Shown here one piece after another: positions 8,623-17,138 of a stretch of DNA of 64,000 nucleotides. The stretch spans positions 6,576 through 70,575 of the forward strand of contig JBMOLL010000069.1 of the NCBI GenBank assembly GCA_049325415.1. The letters are read 5' to 3'. The stretch is from JBMOLL01 sp049325415. GTDB lineage: Bacteria > Bacteroidota > Bacteroidia > Bacteroidales > GCA-2748055. The position numbers were made by a program, and so were the translations under genes. Every line of letters starts with the position of its first letter. Position 1 is the first letter of the stretch. The notes below the pieces were generated by a model. That model did not search any database and was not told the origin of the DNA. It worked only from the letters and a program-made list of their open reading frames with translations.

Positions 8623-9776
8623 TATACCTTTATTAATTTACCGGCCATCATCCTGGCCTCTTTGTCTGATAAAAAATAATCCTCCAGTCCCGGTTCTTCC
8701 AGGAAGGGAGCCTTCCCAATGGTTTCTTCAACAATATAGGGGATATCCATAAAACCGATTTTACGGTTCAGAAATGCCTCCACGGCGACTTCGTTCGCAG
8801 CGTTCATTACGCACGGACTGTTTCCACCCCTTTCCATGGCTGAAAAAGCAATGGCAAGGTTACGAAATTTTTTTGTATCTGCCTGCTCAAAAGTCAGATT
8901 TGGGTATTCCATGAAGCTGAAGCGCCTGAAACCCGAGTTCAGGCGTACCGGGTAACCCAGCGCATACTGGATCGGGAGCCGCATATCCGGCAGTCCCATC
9001 TGCGCCTTTATAGAACCATCCCTGAATTGAACGAGGGAATGAATGATTGACTGCGGATGCACGATCACCTCAATCTGTTCCGGCTGAAGTCCGAAAAGCC
9101 ATTTGGCCTCAATAACTTCCAGTCCCTTATTCATGAGCGATGCCGAATCAACCGTAATTTTCGGCCCCATGCACCAGTTGGGATGATTCAGCGCCTCTTC
9201 GCAGGATACCGTCCTCAGGAAAGCTTCATCTTTTCCCCTGAACGGACCTCCCGATGCGGTGAGTATGATCTTTTCAATCGCATCCATCGATTCACCGGCC
9301 AGACACTGGAAAATTGCCGAATGTTCGGAGTCAACCGGCACTATAGCCACCTTATTTTCAATGGCAAGGCGGGTGATCAGCTCTCCTGCAACAACAAGGG
9401 TTTCCTTGTTGGCAAGGGCAATCCGCTTTCCGGCTCTGATGGCTGCGATCGTCGGACGCAGACCGGAGAAACCAACCATGGCTGTAAGCACAATATCGAT
9501 TTCCTCCATCTCCACCACCTGTTCCAGGGACTTCTCCCCGGCATATACCTTTATCGGATAATGAGCCAGGGAATCTCTCACCAGCTGGTAATGGGCTTCA
9601 TTCCCGATTACCACCACATTGGGCACAACCTGCATGGCCTGCCGGATGAGTTCATCTGCATTATTGTTTGCTGTAAGAACTTCAATTTCAAATTCTTCCG
9701 AATGAGCGGAGATGACTTCAAGGGCCTGCTTTCCAATGGATCCAGTCGATCCCAGTATGGCTACTCTCTTCTTCAT
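8622..9776 (-). CDS. dxr: 1-deoxy-D-xylulose-5-phosphate reductoisomerase
   Basis: 384 residues, the usual length. It converts DXP to 2-C-methyl-D-erythritol 4-phosphate with NADPH, the committed step of the MEP isoprenoid pathway. The NADPH-binding loop GSTGSIG is at residues 9-15. The substrate and metal region reads LVPVDSEHSAIFQCL in pattern (VPVDSEHSAIFQ), followed by TASGGPFRG, HPNWCMGPKITVDSASLMNKGLE and HPQSIIHSLV, all diagnostic. It lies 5 bp downstream of the M23 peptidase gene and overlaps rseP by one base, so the three are likely one transcript. Confidence 0.97.
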   Translation of the reverse strand: MKKRVAILGSTGSIGKQALEVISAHSEEFEIEVLTANNNADELIRQAMQVVPNVVVIGNEAHYQLVRDSLAHYPIKVYAGEKSLEQVVEMEEIDIVLTAMVGFSGLRPTIAAIRAGKRIALANKETLVVAGELITRLAIENKVAIVPVDSEHSAIFQCLAGESMDAIEKIILTASGGPFRGKDEAFLRTVSCEEALNHPNWCMGPKITVDSASLMNKGLEVIEAKWLFGLQPEQIEVIVHPQSIIHSLVQFRDGSIKAQMGLPDMRLPIQYALGYPVRLNSGFRRFSFMEYPNLTFEQADTKKFRNLAIAFSAMERGGNSPCVMNAANEVAVEAFLNRKIGFMDIPYIVEETIGKAPFLEEPGLEDYFLSDKEARMMAGKLIKV

Positions 9777-9781
9777 CAGGC

Positions 9782-10657
9782 TTAGAAAACGATATAATCC
9801 GCAGGATTTAAGGGGCTCCCGTTGTTCCAGAGTTCAAAATGCAGATGCGGCCCTGTAGTCAGTTCTCCCGAATTCCCCACAATGGCAATGGCATCTCCGG
9901 CTCTGACTTTCATACCCGGACTTTTAAACAGCTCTGCATTATGCTTGTAAACAGAAACAAGGTTATTTTCGTGTTGTATCTGAATTACATAACCGGTTTC
10001 CAGCGTCCATGTTGCCATCGTGACAGTACCGTCGAGTGTGGCCTTGACAACCTCATTGGGAGCCGTTACCAGGTCAACGCCGAAGTGGCTTTCAAGCGGA
10101 TTAAAGGGATTGGTGATCATTCCGCTCACGGGTGTGAAAAAATGGAGATCGTGCAGATCCCCCCTTTTTGCCGGGACTTCGGCTACACTCAGGCGGAACT
10201 GCTCCTCGGCTTCTACCTGCTGTCTTAAAAGAGAGTCATTGGCCGAATGAAGAAACACAATATCATCACGGCTAACCTGGGCCGAGCCGGCATCATCCAG
10301 GTAACTTTGGGGCTCCTTTCCTGAGATGATACTGTTCAGGTTCTCGAAATACTGGTCACGTATCGCCAGTTCATTGCGCAGGGAATCAATTCTCATGGCA
10401 TTTTCCCGGATGGTCTGGGTCATAACAGCATCGGGGTAGCCCGGAATGGTTTCTCTGATGGGGGTGTAGGCAATCAGGGAGTATACAGCGGCCAGAAGAA
10501 GAAGGGAGAGCCCTCCTCCAACGGAAATTACATTCAGCCTGGAGAGCCGGATATAGCCCACTTCCTCGTAGGTTCCATCGTTGATGAGGACAAGCCGGTA
10601 TTTTACCAGGAGTTTTTTAAGGCCGGATTTCCTTTTTTCTCTCTTTTTTTCTGCCAT
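9782..10657 (-). CDS. Membrane-anchored M23 family metallopeptidase
   Basis: 291 residues: a basic cytoplasmic N terminus, one membrane helix (about 42-64), a coiled-coil-like stretch, then an LytM/M23 domain. The zinc site is visible as the His and Asp in SHFGVDLVTAP and the HLH motif in GPHLHFELW (271-273), so the peptidase should be active, acting on peptidoglycan cross-bridges or stem peptides in the periplasm. It is the first gene of the run with dxr and rseP; the spacing of 5 bp supports co-transcription. The role in envelope growth is inferred from family. Confidence 0.92.
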   Translation of the reverse strand: MAEKKREKRKSGLKKLLVKYRLVLINDGTYEEVGYIRLSRLNVISVGGGLSLLLLAAVYSLIAYTPIRETIPGYPDAVMTQTIRENAMRIDSLRNELAIRDQYFENLNSIISGKEPQSYLDDAGSAQVSRDDIVFLHSANDSLLRQQVEAEEQFRLSVAEVPAKRGDLHDLHFFTPVSGMITNPFNPLESHFGVDLVTAPNEVVKATLDGTVTMATWTLETGYVIQIQHENNLVSVYKHNAELFKSPGMKVRAGDAIAIVGNSGELTTGPHLHFELWNNGSPLNPADYIVF

Positions 10658-10770
10658 GGTGAGATTCTCTCCAATAAACGCGTAAAGATAACAAAGTTTG
10701 GGATACCATAATCAGCATTGCAGGGCAAGCATCGGGCCCGTACGCTGCCATCCCCAACGATGAAAAAATC

Positions 10771-11028
10771 TTAACGGAAAAGCGGAAGGACCGACTGCCG
10801 GATATAGTTCAGACCTGCTTCACTCTCCAGGTCCTTCTTTCGCAGATAAGCGTCGGATTCATACTGGAACACTTCCAGCAGGATCAGTGTCCAGGGCCGT
10901 CCCCTTGTGATCCATTCATCGCCGGGTTCTTCCTGTAAACGGATCAGTTCCTCTGTCAGACTCGTGGTATAATTAATATATACCTGACCGGTATGGCTTG
11001 CATACAATGCAAAGACTTTGTACTGCAT
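10771..11028 (-). CDS. GIY-YIG domain protein with degenerate motif
   Basis: 85 residues, the size of the single-domain UPF0213/YhbQ-type GIY-YIG proteins. The opening MQYKVFALYASHTGQVYINYT aligns with the two short motifs of the domain, but the first reads ALY and the second YIN instead of GIY and YIG. The later RGRPWTLILLEVF and SDAYLRKKDLES segments, with the family's conserved Glu region, are recognisable. Members are putative nucleases; the altered motif leaves catalysis in doubt. It is isolated, with 112 bp between it and the M23 gene. Confidence 0.7.
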   Translation of the reverse strand: MQYKVFALYASHTGQVYINYTTSLTEELIRLQEEPGDEWITRGRPWTLILLEVFQYESDAYLRKKDLESEAGLNYIRQSVLPLFR

Positions 11029-11092
11029 GAAGAGTTAGTTAGTGGATCAGGTAAAGATAATATAAAAAAACATTTTTTGTTCCGGTCCTTTA

Positions 11093-11533
11093 TTATTCCT
11101 GTCGTTCGCCCTGCTTTTCCTCAATGGTGAGTCCCATGAAGTTAACGACCTGTATGAAGAAACTGGCGATCCCGGAAAGTGCAAGTACAAAGACAAGGAA
11201 ACGGCCATAGGGCACCAGGAAATAAAAAATCACAATTATCAGCGATACCCATACTCCGGCACACCAGGGACAGGTAATGATGAACTTGATGGTATGAACA
11301 ACATGATACTTTGTATGAGACCGTACAAGGTCCCTGAAGTATTTGAAGATCTTTTCAAAAACCAGTACCCTGGTCATCCGGTAGGATGCCATGGCCATCA
11401 GGAAGAATTCCCAGATCGGGGTCCTGATCACATCAATCCCTTTTTTATCCAGCACATAGCCCACAAAAGCCAGTACCAGAAAGAAGAAGAACAGGGATGT
11501 GAAATTCCAGGCATTTTGCTTTTTACTTTCCAT
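11093..11533 (-). CDS. DUF1360 family membrane protein
   Basis: 146 residues with about three to four membrane helices. The segment MASYRMTRVLVFEKIFKYFRD followed by ITCPWCAGVWVSLI matches the DUF1360 family, whose hallmark is the SYRLTR segment and a CPWC motif at a membrane boundary. Function is unknown; the paired Cys could bind metal or be redox-active. It is not in an obvious operon. Confidence 0.75.
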   Translation of the reverse strand: MESKKQNAWNFTSLFFFFLVLAFVGYVLDKKGIDVIRTPIWEFFLMAMASYRMTRVLVFEKIFKYFRDLVRSHTKYHVVHTIKFIITCPWCAGVWVSLIIVIFYFLVPYGRFLVFVLALSGIASFFIQVVNFMGLTIEEKQGERQE

Positions 11534-11822
11534 GAGGGCCGGTTTTTAAATGAAATATGTCGCAATATACAGGATTTTATATTACAAATCCCTGCCTTTA
11601 AATGTGAAGTAAAAAACAAAGACGCAGGTCTTCAGTCAATTACACCCGAAGTCCGCAATAACTTCGGGGGGAAAGGCTGCAATAAAAAATGCAGGAATGC
11701 ATTGAGTCATGAACTTACTGAAATCCTCCGGTACCTGGTTATCCGGCAATTTTTCCGGTTTATTATGGCTATTTCCGTTTAATAATTTTAAATTTGACCC
11801 TACGACAGGAAAAGTCAAATCT
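11534..11822. other. Intergenic region ahead of the TetR gene
   Basis: No convincing gene. It holds a perfect 8-bp hairpin (CCCGAAGT at 11645-11652 pairing with ACTTCGGG at 11661-11668, loop of 8) without a T run, and at its right end the TetR promoter and operator listed separately. Confidence 0.5.
11789..11820 (+). promoter_or_regulatory. Promoter and operator of the TetR gene (TAAATTTG plus TGAC-N15-GTCA)
   Basis: TAAATTTG at 11789-11796 matches the -7 consensus TAnnTTTG. It overlaps the left arm of a perfect inverted repeat, ATTTGAC (11792-11798) and GTCAAAT (11814-11820), which ends two bases before the ATG at 11823. The core is TGAC-N15-GTCA (11795-11817). A repressor bound here would cover the promoter and the start, so autorepression by the TetR protein is inferred. 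The same half-sites at the same spacing recur ahead of the RND gene at 12431-12453. Confidence 0.65.
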
Positions 11823-12410
11823 ATGTCAGGAAACGAAGTAAGATCCGCCATTGTTGAAGTAGCAACACTGCATTTCTCCAAATACGGTTTTCACAAAACC
11901 ACCATGGACGAGATTGCCCGGCACCTGCATAAAGCAAAAGGGGTATTGTATTATTACTTCAGGAGCAAGGAAGAACTGTTCAATGAAGTGGTAAAAAATG
12001 AGCTGGAGCAAGTGAAAGCTGAGTTGCTTAAGATTACCCGGAGCACAAATGATGCTCCGACCATTATCAGGGATTACTTTCTTACCCGGCTTAAACTGCT
12101 CAGTACTGCAGTGAATTATCACGAGACCCTCAAAGCCGATTTTTTCGAAAAATACCATTTTGTCAAAGAAGTCAGGGAAGACTTCTCCAGGTTCGAACAG
12201 GAACAACTTTCACGTATCCTGGAGAAGGGAAATGAAGAAGGCTTTACCGAAATCAATAATATCCCTTCAACAGTCAATGCGGTCATCATGCTGCTGAGCA
12301 GTATTGAACTCCCCCTCTACCTCCAGAATAAATATGCTGAATATGAAGACATCATCAGCGAACTGGTTAACATGATCATCGGCAGTATGAGATCATCCAG
12401 AAAAAATTAA
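11823..12410 (+). CDS. TetR/AcrR family regulator of the RND operon
   Basis: 195 residues from the ATG at 11823 (MSGNEVRSAI). The open frame continues upstream but that part overlaps the promoter and has no TetR similarity. The N-terminal helix-turn-helix is clear: ATLHFSKYGFHKTTMDEIARH, then KGVLYYYFRSKEELF. The C-terminal ligand domain is all helical and not recognisable to a subfamily. It is followed in the same direction by the RND-MMPL, LolA-like and outer-membrane genes, and matching inverted repeats precede both it and the RND gene, so it probably represses itself and the export operon until an effector (a lipid or hydrophobic compound) binds. Confidence 0.9.
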   Translation: MSGNEVRSAIVEVATLHFSKYGFHKTTMDEIARHLHKAKGVLYYYFRSKEELFNEVVKNELEQVKAELLKITRSTNDAPTIIRDYFLTRLKLLSTAVNYHETLKADFFEKYHFVKEVREDFSRFEQEQLSRILEKGNEEGFTEINNIPSTVNAVIMLLSSIELPLYLQNKYAEYEDIISELVNMIIGSMRSSRKN

Positions 12411-12430
12411 CATTTTTTTTCTTTCCATAT

Positions 12431-12481
12431 TGACCGAAAAACCTATCTGGTCAGTTTTTAATATTATCTTTGCGCTGACCA
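12431..12481 (+). promoter_or_regulatory. RND operon promoter and operator
   Basis: The -7 element TATCTTTG is at 12465-12472. Upstream is TGACC...GGTCA (12431-12453), with TGAC and GTCA exactly 15 bases apart as in the TetR gene's own promoter. A second, perfect 7-bp pair, TGGTCAG (12448-12454) and CTGACCA (12475-12481), brackets the -7 element. Three half-sites around the promoter suggest cooperative or alternative binding by the adjacent TetR protein. Confidence 0.65.
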
Positions 12482-12511
12482 AAAAACCAAATCAGTCATT
12501 TCAAATTTTCT

Positions 12512-14759
12512 ATGGAGCGTATCGTCAGCAGAATAATCAATTTAAGATGGATTATCATAATCCTTGTAGTTGCATTAACCGCTTTCCTGGGATACCAGAT
12601 CAGGAATCTCCGTATCAATTCGGATATCCTGAGCACATTGCCGGATAATGATAATACCGGCGTTCTTTATAAAAACATCGGTCATCAGTTTGGAGGAAAC
12701 GAAATCGGCATGATCGTTCTGGAAACAGAGGATGTATTCACGACAGAGGTGCTGGAGCATGTCAAACAGATCACCGACAGTGTCCGCATCATCCCCGGCG
12801 TTGCCAGTGTGACAAGTCTGACGGACATCCTTGATATTAAAAGCTCCGAATGGGGTATAGAGATCGGAAAACTGGTGGATGAATACAATCTGCCTTCTAC
12901 ACCGGAAGAGCTCGACAGTCTGAAAGCATACGTGCTCTCGAAGGAGATGTACAAAGGGGCCATTGTCTCCGAAGACGGTACCGCTACCTTAATCCTCTTC
13001 AACCTGCTTCCGGATTCAAAAAAACAGGAGATCGCCATCCGGATCAGATCCGGTGTAAAGGACTTAAATCTGCCTGAAACCATCTATTTCGGCGGTCTGC
13101 CATTCATGCTGAATGACATTACCGATCTGATTTTATCGGACATGATCTGGCTGATCCCGATAGCCTTCGTCATCATTGCCCTCATCCTGCTTTTAAGTTT
13201 TAAATCGCTGCGCGGGATGATACTACCATTATTAACAGCAGGGATCACCGTGGTATGGACCCTCGGAATTATGGCGCTCACCGGTTATGAGATTTCCATT
13301 ATTTCCAATATCATGCCTGTGATACTGGTCGCCATCGGCAGTGCCTATACCATCCATGTTCTGAACAGTATCAATCAGCTTGTCCTTGAAGACCGGAAAA
13401 AGGCACTGATCATGGCTGTTAGCTATACGCTTCTTCCTGTGGTACTGGCCTCCCTGACCACCGCCATCGGGTTCGTTTCCTTTATTTTCGGAGCCTACCT
13501 GACCATGATCAAGGATTTCGGTATCGCTACCTCCATCGGGATTGTGATTGCCCTCCTTCTTTCCATCTTTTTTGTTCCGGCTGTGATTGCGGCATTCTCC
13601 CTGTATAAAAAAGAAAACAATAAACCCGGGAAAAGTAAATCCATACTTACAGAAAAGATCTTGCTGCCGCTTACCCGGATCNNNNNNNNNNAGGCATCCC
13701 GGCAGGGTACTGATCATCTGGGGAGCGCTGATGCTGCTAAGTATCGGGGGGATCCTCCTCATACGAACCAGCGTCAATCTCACCGAATACTTTAAAAAAG
13801 ACAATCCCACCAGGATCTCCGAGGACCTGATGCAGAAGAAATTCGGGGGATCAATGCCGGTTTATATCCAGTTTGATGGTGACATACAGGATCCCGGGGT
13901 ACTGAAACTCATGATGAAAACGGAAGGCTTCATGAAAGAAGATCCGAATATTTCATCTGCCCAGTCGGTGGCCGACCTTGTGGCGCAAATGAACAATGCC
14001 ATGGGCGAAGGGGTAAAGATCCCCGATGAACGTGCCAAGGTGGAACAGCTCTGGTTCCTGCTCGACGGTCAGGATGTAATGTCGCAACTGGTATCGGAGG
14101 ATCTTGACAGGGCCATTATCCAGTCGAAATTTGCCTCCATAAAAACAAGTGATATAGGAACTTTTTCAGATAAAATGGCGCAATTCGCCAGGGAGAACTC
14201 CAGCGAACAATGCCGGATATCCTTTACCGGGATCCCTCCCATATATGTCAGGCTGAACGACAGCCTTGTAAAAAGCCAGTACAGCAGCCTGATCATAGCC
14301 ATCATCATGGTCCTGATCATTATCAGCGCCATGATGCGCTCCTTTAAAAAAGGCATTTATGCCACCCTGCCCATCCTGGCCACCATCATGCTCTTGCTGG
14401 GATTCATGGGCCTGACAGGCATTCCCCTGGATATCGCCACGGTGCTGGTGGGCAGTATTGCCCTCGGTATCGGGATCGATTATTCCATCCATGTCATTAC
14501 CGGATTCACTACCTACTTCAGGGAATCGGGAGATGCGGAAAAAGCCATTGAAGCCACGATCCTGTCCAAGGGAAAAGCAGTGGTTATCAATGTGCTGTCA
14601 GTAGCGGCAGGCTTTCTCGTCCTGATCAAGGCTGAGCTCCTTCCTATTCAGAACTTCGGTCTGCTCATCGCCATCAGTATGGTCGCTTCCGGCATGGCCG
14701 CCCTTACCCTGTTGCCCGTAATCCTGATCCTTGCCTTCAGAAAAAAGAAAAAAGCATAG
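12512..14759 (+). CDS. RND superfamily exporter with MMPL domains (interrupted by assembly gap)
   Basis: One gene split by ten N at 13682-13691. The left part gives 390 residues and the right part 355. Both flanks sit exactly on codon boundaries (13682 and 13692), so the true missing length is a multiple of three and the ten N are a placeholder; the joined protein would be about 750 residues, normal for MMPL-type exporters. Each half has a first helix (INLRWIIIILVVALTAFLGY; VLIIWGALMLLSIGGILL), a periplasmic loop and a five-helix bundle with the family's GxxxDY-like region (GIGIDYSIHV in the second half). Such pumps move lipids, hopanoids or siderophore-like molecules from the inner membrane. 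The LolA-like protein and outer-membrane protein downstream suggest lipid or lipoprotein transfer across the periplasm. Confidence 0.9.
13682..13691. other. Assembly gap (10 N) inside the RND gene
   Basis: Ten undetermined bases lie between the two MMPL halves, at the cytosolic linker before the seventh helix. The flanking frames differ by one base only because of the arbitrary gap length. Confidence 0.99.
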
Positions 14760-14782
14760 TAATCATCTTATCATCAAACAAC

Positions 14783-15517
14783 ATGAAAACCTATTTCTAC
14801 CGAATAACAATTTTTGCCCTGGTCCTGCTGGTTCAGGCGATGGGGACAAACGCCCAGGATGCTTCAACGATCTTAAAAAACATGGATAATGTCCTCTATG
14901 CCCCGAAGGATATTTCAGGGGTTAACCGGATTATTCTCATCGATAAGAACGGAAAGGAAGAGGTAAGGGAAGCCTACCTTAAACAGAAGGGTACCGATAA
15001 AAGGATCATGCGTTTTACTTCCCCTGCGTCGCAGGCCGGGATTGCCGTGCTGGCCCTTCCCGACGATGTGATGTATCTCTACCTGCCGGCTTTCGGAAAG
15101 GAGCGACGGATTTCCGCAAGTGTCAAAAACCAGAACTTTGCCGGGACCGACTTCTCCTACGACGATATGGAGCCCAGGCCCTATACCGACAAATACACTC
15201 CGAAACTGCTTAATACAGAAGCAAATGCATATGTTCTTGAACTGGTTCCCAAAGGAAATTCAGACTATTCGAAAATCATAGCAACGATTAACAAAAGTTC
15301 TTTCTGTCCTGAGAAAATGGAATATTACGATAAAGGCAACACGAAGGTAAAGGAAGCAAAATACACTTTCACGAAGGTTGGCAATTACTGGAATTCCAAG
15401 GAGATCATGATGACAGACCTTAAAAAGAGCCACAGTACCAAAATGCAGATGACGGATGTCAAATACGACATTGGTTTGTCGGATGATGAGTTCACGGTAC
15501 GAAAACTGCTGCAATAG
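14783..15517 (+). CDS. LolA-like outer membrane lipoprotein-sorting protein
   Basis: 244 residues with a signal peptide (about 1-25, ending TNAQD). The mature part has the fold pattern of LolA-like proteins: the opening SGVNRIILIDKNGKE, repeated beta strands, and the motif YLYLPAFGKERRIS followed by FAGTDFSYDDME, typical of the family often annotated as outer membrane lipoprotein-sorting protein next to RND/MMPL exporters. It probably carries a hydrophobic substrate through the periplasm for the pump encoded 24 bp upstream. It is not the housekeeping LolA by context. Confidence 0.85.
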   Translation: MKTYFYRITIFALVLLVQAMGTNAQDASTILKNMDNVLYAPKDISGVNRIILIDKNGKEEVREAYLKQKGTDKRIMRFTSPASQAGIAVLALPDDVMYLYLPAFGKERRISASVKNQNFAGTDFSYDDMEPRPYTDKYTPKLLNTEANAYVLELVPKGNSDYSKIIATINKSSFCPEKMEYYDKGNTKVKEAKYTFTKVGNYWNSKEIMMTDLKKSHSTKMQMTDVKYDIGLSDDEFTVRKLLQ

Positions 15518-15598
15518 TTATTTACCCGGAGATGCAACCACCGGGCCTGGCCCGGTCAGATACATTCCGAAGAACAGCGATAAAGAAAAGACACAGTT

Positions 15599-16984
15599 AT
15601 GAAAACAACAAAATGGATCTTCCTGCTGATCCTCCTGTTCTCAGCGGCGATGAAAGCCGAAGCACAGGACATGGATGACAATACACTGAAAATTTCCGGA
15701 AACCTGCTGAGCGATGAACGCTTCCTGCTGAAAAGCCCGAACAGCTGGGCATGGAACGAGACCCGGCTGACACTGAACCTGGATAAGAAAGTTTCCGGCT
15801 CATCCCTTTTTCACAGCGAGGTATGGCTGAGAAATATCGGACTGCCAAAAATGGTCACCTCTTCGGACCTTTATAACAAAGGAATTATCGATCCCTATAA
15901 CCTCGAGATCAGGGAAGCCTATTTCCAGGTTAACGGCTTCCTCCTGAAAAATCTGGACCTCAAGGTCGGCCGGCAGTATATTTCCTGGGGAACAGCTGAT
16001 AAGCTGAATCCGACCAGCAACCTGAACCCATACGACATGGAAGACATCCTCGATTTTGGCCGTCACCGCGGATCGGATGCCATCCGGCTTGATTTTTACC
16101 TGAACAACGATTTCTCGCTGCAGGGGGTCTATGTTCCTTTCTTTCAACCGGCTAATCTGCCTGTCGGCATGTTTTCGGAAGCACTGAACAGCCAAGTAAC
16201 CTTGCCCGCGGGACTGGTTCTAAAAGGATCCAGCGGTACCCTTCTGACTCCGGGATATAACCTGAAGGAAAGTTCCACAGCCGGGTTTAAATTCAAAGGA
16301 TTCCTAGCGGGAGTGGATTTTTCTCTGAGCTATATTTATGGCATTGACGGCCTACCCCTCAGCACGCTGAATACCATTATTCCGGATGACGCGAGCGGTG
16401 GAGTAAATATAAACTCGGAACTATCGTTTGTCAGATCGCACATCTTCGGCGCCGATCTGGCCACCAGTATCGGAGGGATGGGGTTCTGGGCTGAAGGTGC
16501 CCTGTTCCTTCCAACGGAGGATGTTTACATGACCACCGATCTCAGCGCCCTGTATCCCCTTTCCCCGGTTCCTGTTACAATGGATTCACTGGTTCTTGAC
16601 AGTTCCAGACCATACCTCAAGTTCATTGTGGGGGCTGATTACTTTCTACCCGACGGCTCCTATTTCAACCTGCAGTACATGCATGGTTTCATTCATGAAA
16701 GGGGAAGGGAAAGTATGAACGATTACTTCTTTGCCCAGTTCTACAAGAAATTTTTCTCCGAGAAACTGAAGATTGCTCCCCTGGGTGGAGGCTTTATCGT
16801 TTCCGACTGGAAGGATGTTAAGAATAATTATGCCCTGGTCTACATGCCGGAGATCGCTCTGCAGGCCAGTGAAAATGCCGAGATTTCCGTATCAGCCGTG
16901 CTTTTCGGCGGCAAAGGGGAAAACCTGTTTGCCGGGTTGAAGGATTACAATATGCTGACGCTAAAAATGAAATACAGCTTCTGA
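15599..16984 (+). CDS. Outer-membrane beta-barrel protein of the RND operon
   Basis: 461 residues with a signal peptide (MKTTKWIFLLILLFSAA, about 1-22). The rest is rich in alternating aromatic/polar strands, includes LKVGRQYISWGTADKLNPTS, which resembles the DUF1302/porin-type barrels found beside MMPL exporters, and ends with aromatic residue Phe (MKYSF), as outer-membrane barrels do. It would be the outer-membrane component or lipid port of the system. The gene follows the LolA-like gene by 81 bp and is followed by a strong terminator. The exact family cannot be fixed from sequence alone. Confidence 0.75.
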   Translation: MKTTKWIFLLILLFSAAMKAEAQDMDDNTLKISGNLLSDERFLLKSPNSWAWNETRLTLNLDKKVSGSSLFHSEVWLRNIGLPKMVTSSDLYNKGIIDPYNLEIREAYFQVNGFLLKNLDLKVGRQYISWGTADKLNPTSNLNPYDMEDILDFGRHRGSDAIRLDFYLNNDFSLQGVYVPFFQPANLPVGMFSEALNSQVTLPAGLVLKGSSGTLLTPGYNLKESSTAGFKFKGFLAGVDFSLSYIYGIDGLPLSTLNTIIPDDASGGVNINSELSFVRSHIFGADLATSIGGMGFWAEGALFLPTEDVYMTTDLSALYPLSPVPVTMDSLVLDSSRPYLKFIVGADYFLPDGSYFNLQYMHGFIHERGRESMNDYFFAQFYKKFFSEKLKIAPLGGGFIVSDWKDVKNNYALVYMPEIALQASENAEISVSAVLFGGKGENLFAGLKDYNMLTLKMKYSF

Positions 16985-17053
16985 GAACACCCGGGGGCCG
17001 GAACAGTAAACCGGACACCCGCATGAAAAAATTTTCTTGTAGTTCAATCCCTG

Positions 17054-17098
17054 ACAGGGGCCTGCGATTAAACCCGTACCGGCCCCTGTTGCTTTTTT
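17054..17098 (+). terminator. Rho-independent terminator of the RND operon
   Basis: Perfect 9-bp GC-rich stem (ACAGGGGCC at 17054-17062 with GGCCCCTGT at 17081-17089, loop 18) followed by TGCTTTTTT. It lies 70 bp after the outer-membrane protein gene. Confidence 0.88.
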
Positions 17099-17138
17099 AA
17101 CCGTACGACAGAACAGAAGCCATACAGGACAGGATTCA

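Noticed and set aside
9057..9785. Plus-strand open frame of 242 codons
   Set aside because: Antisense shadow of dxr, with no domain or start context.
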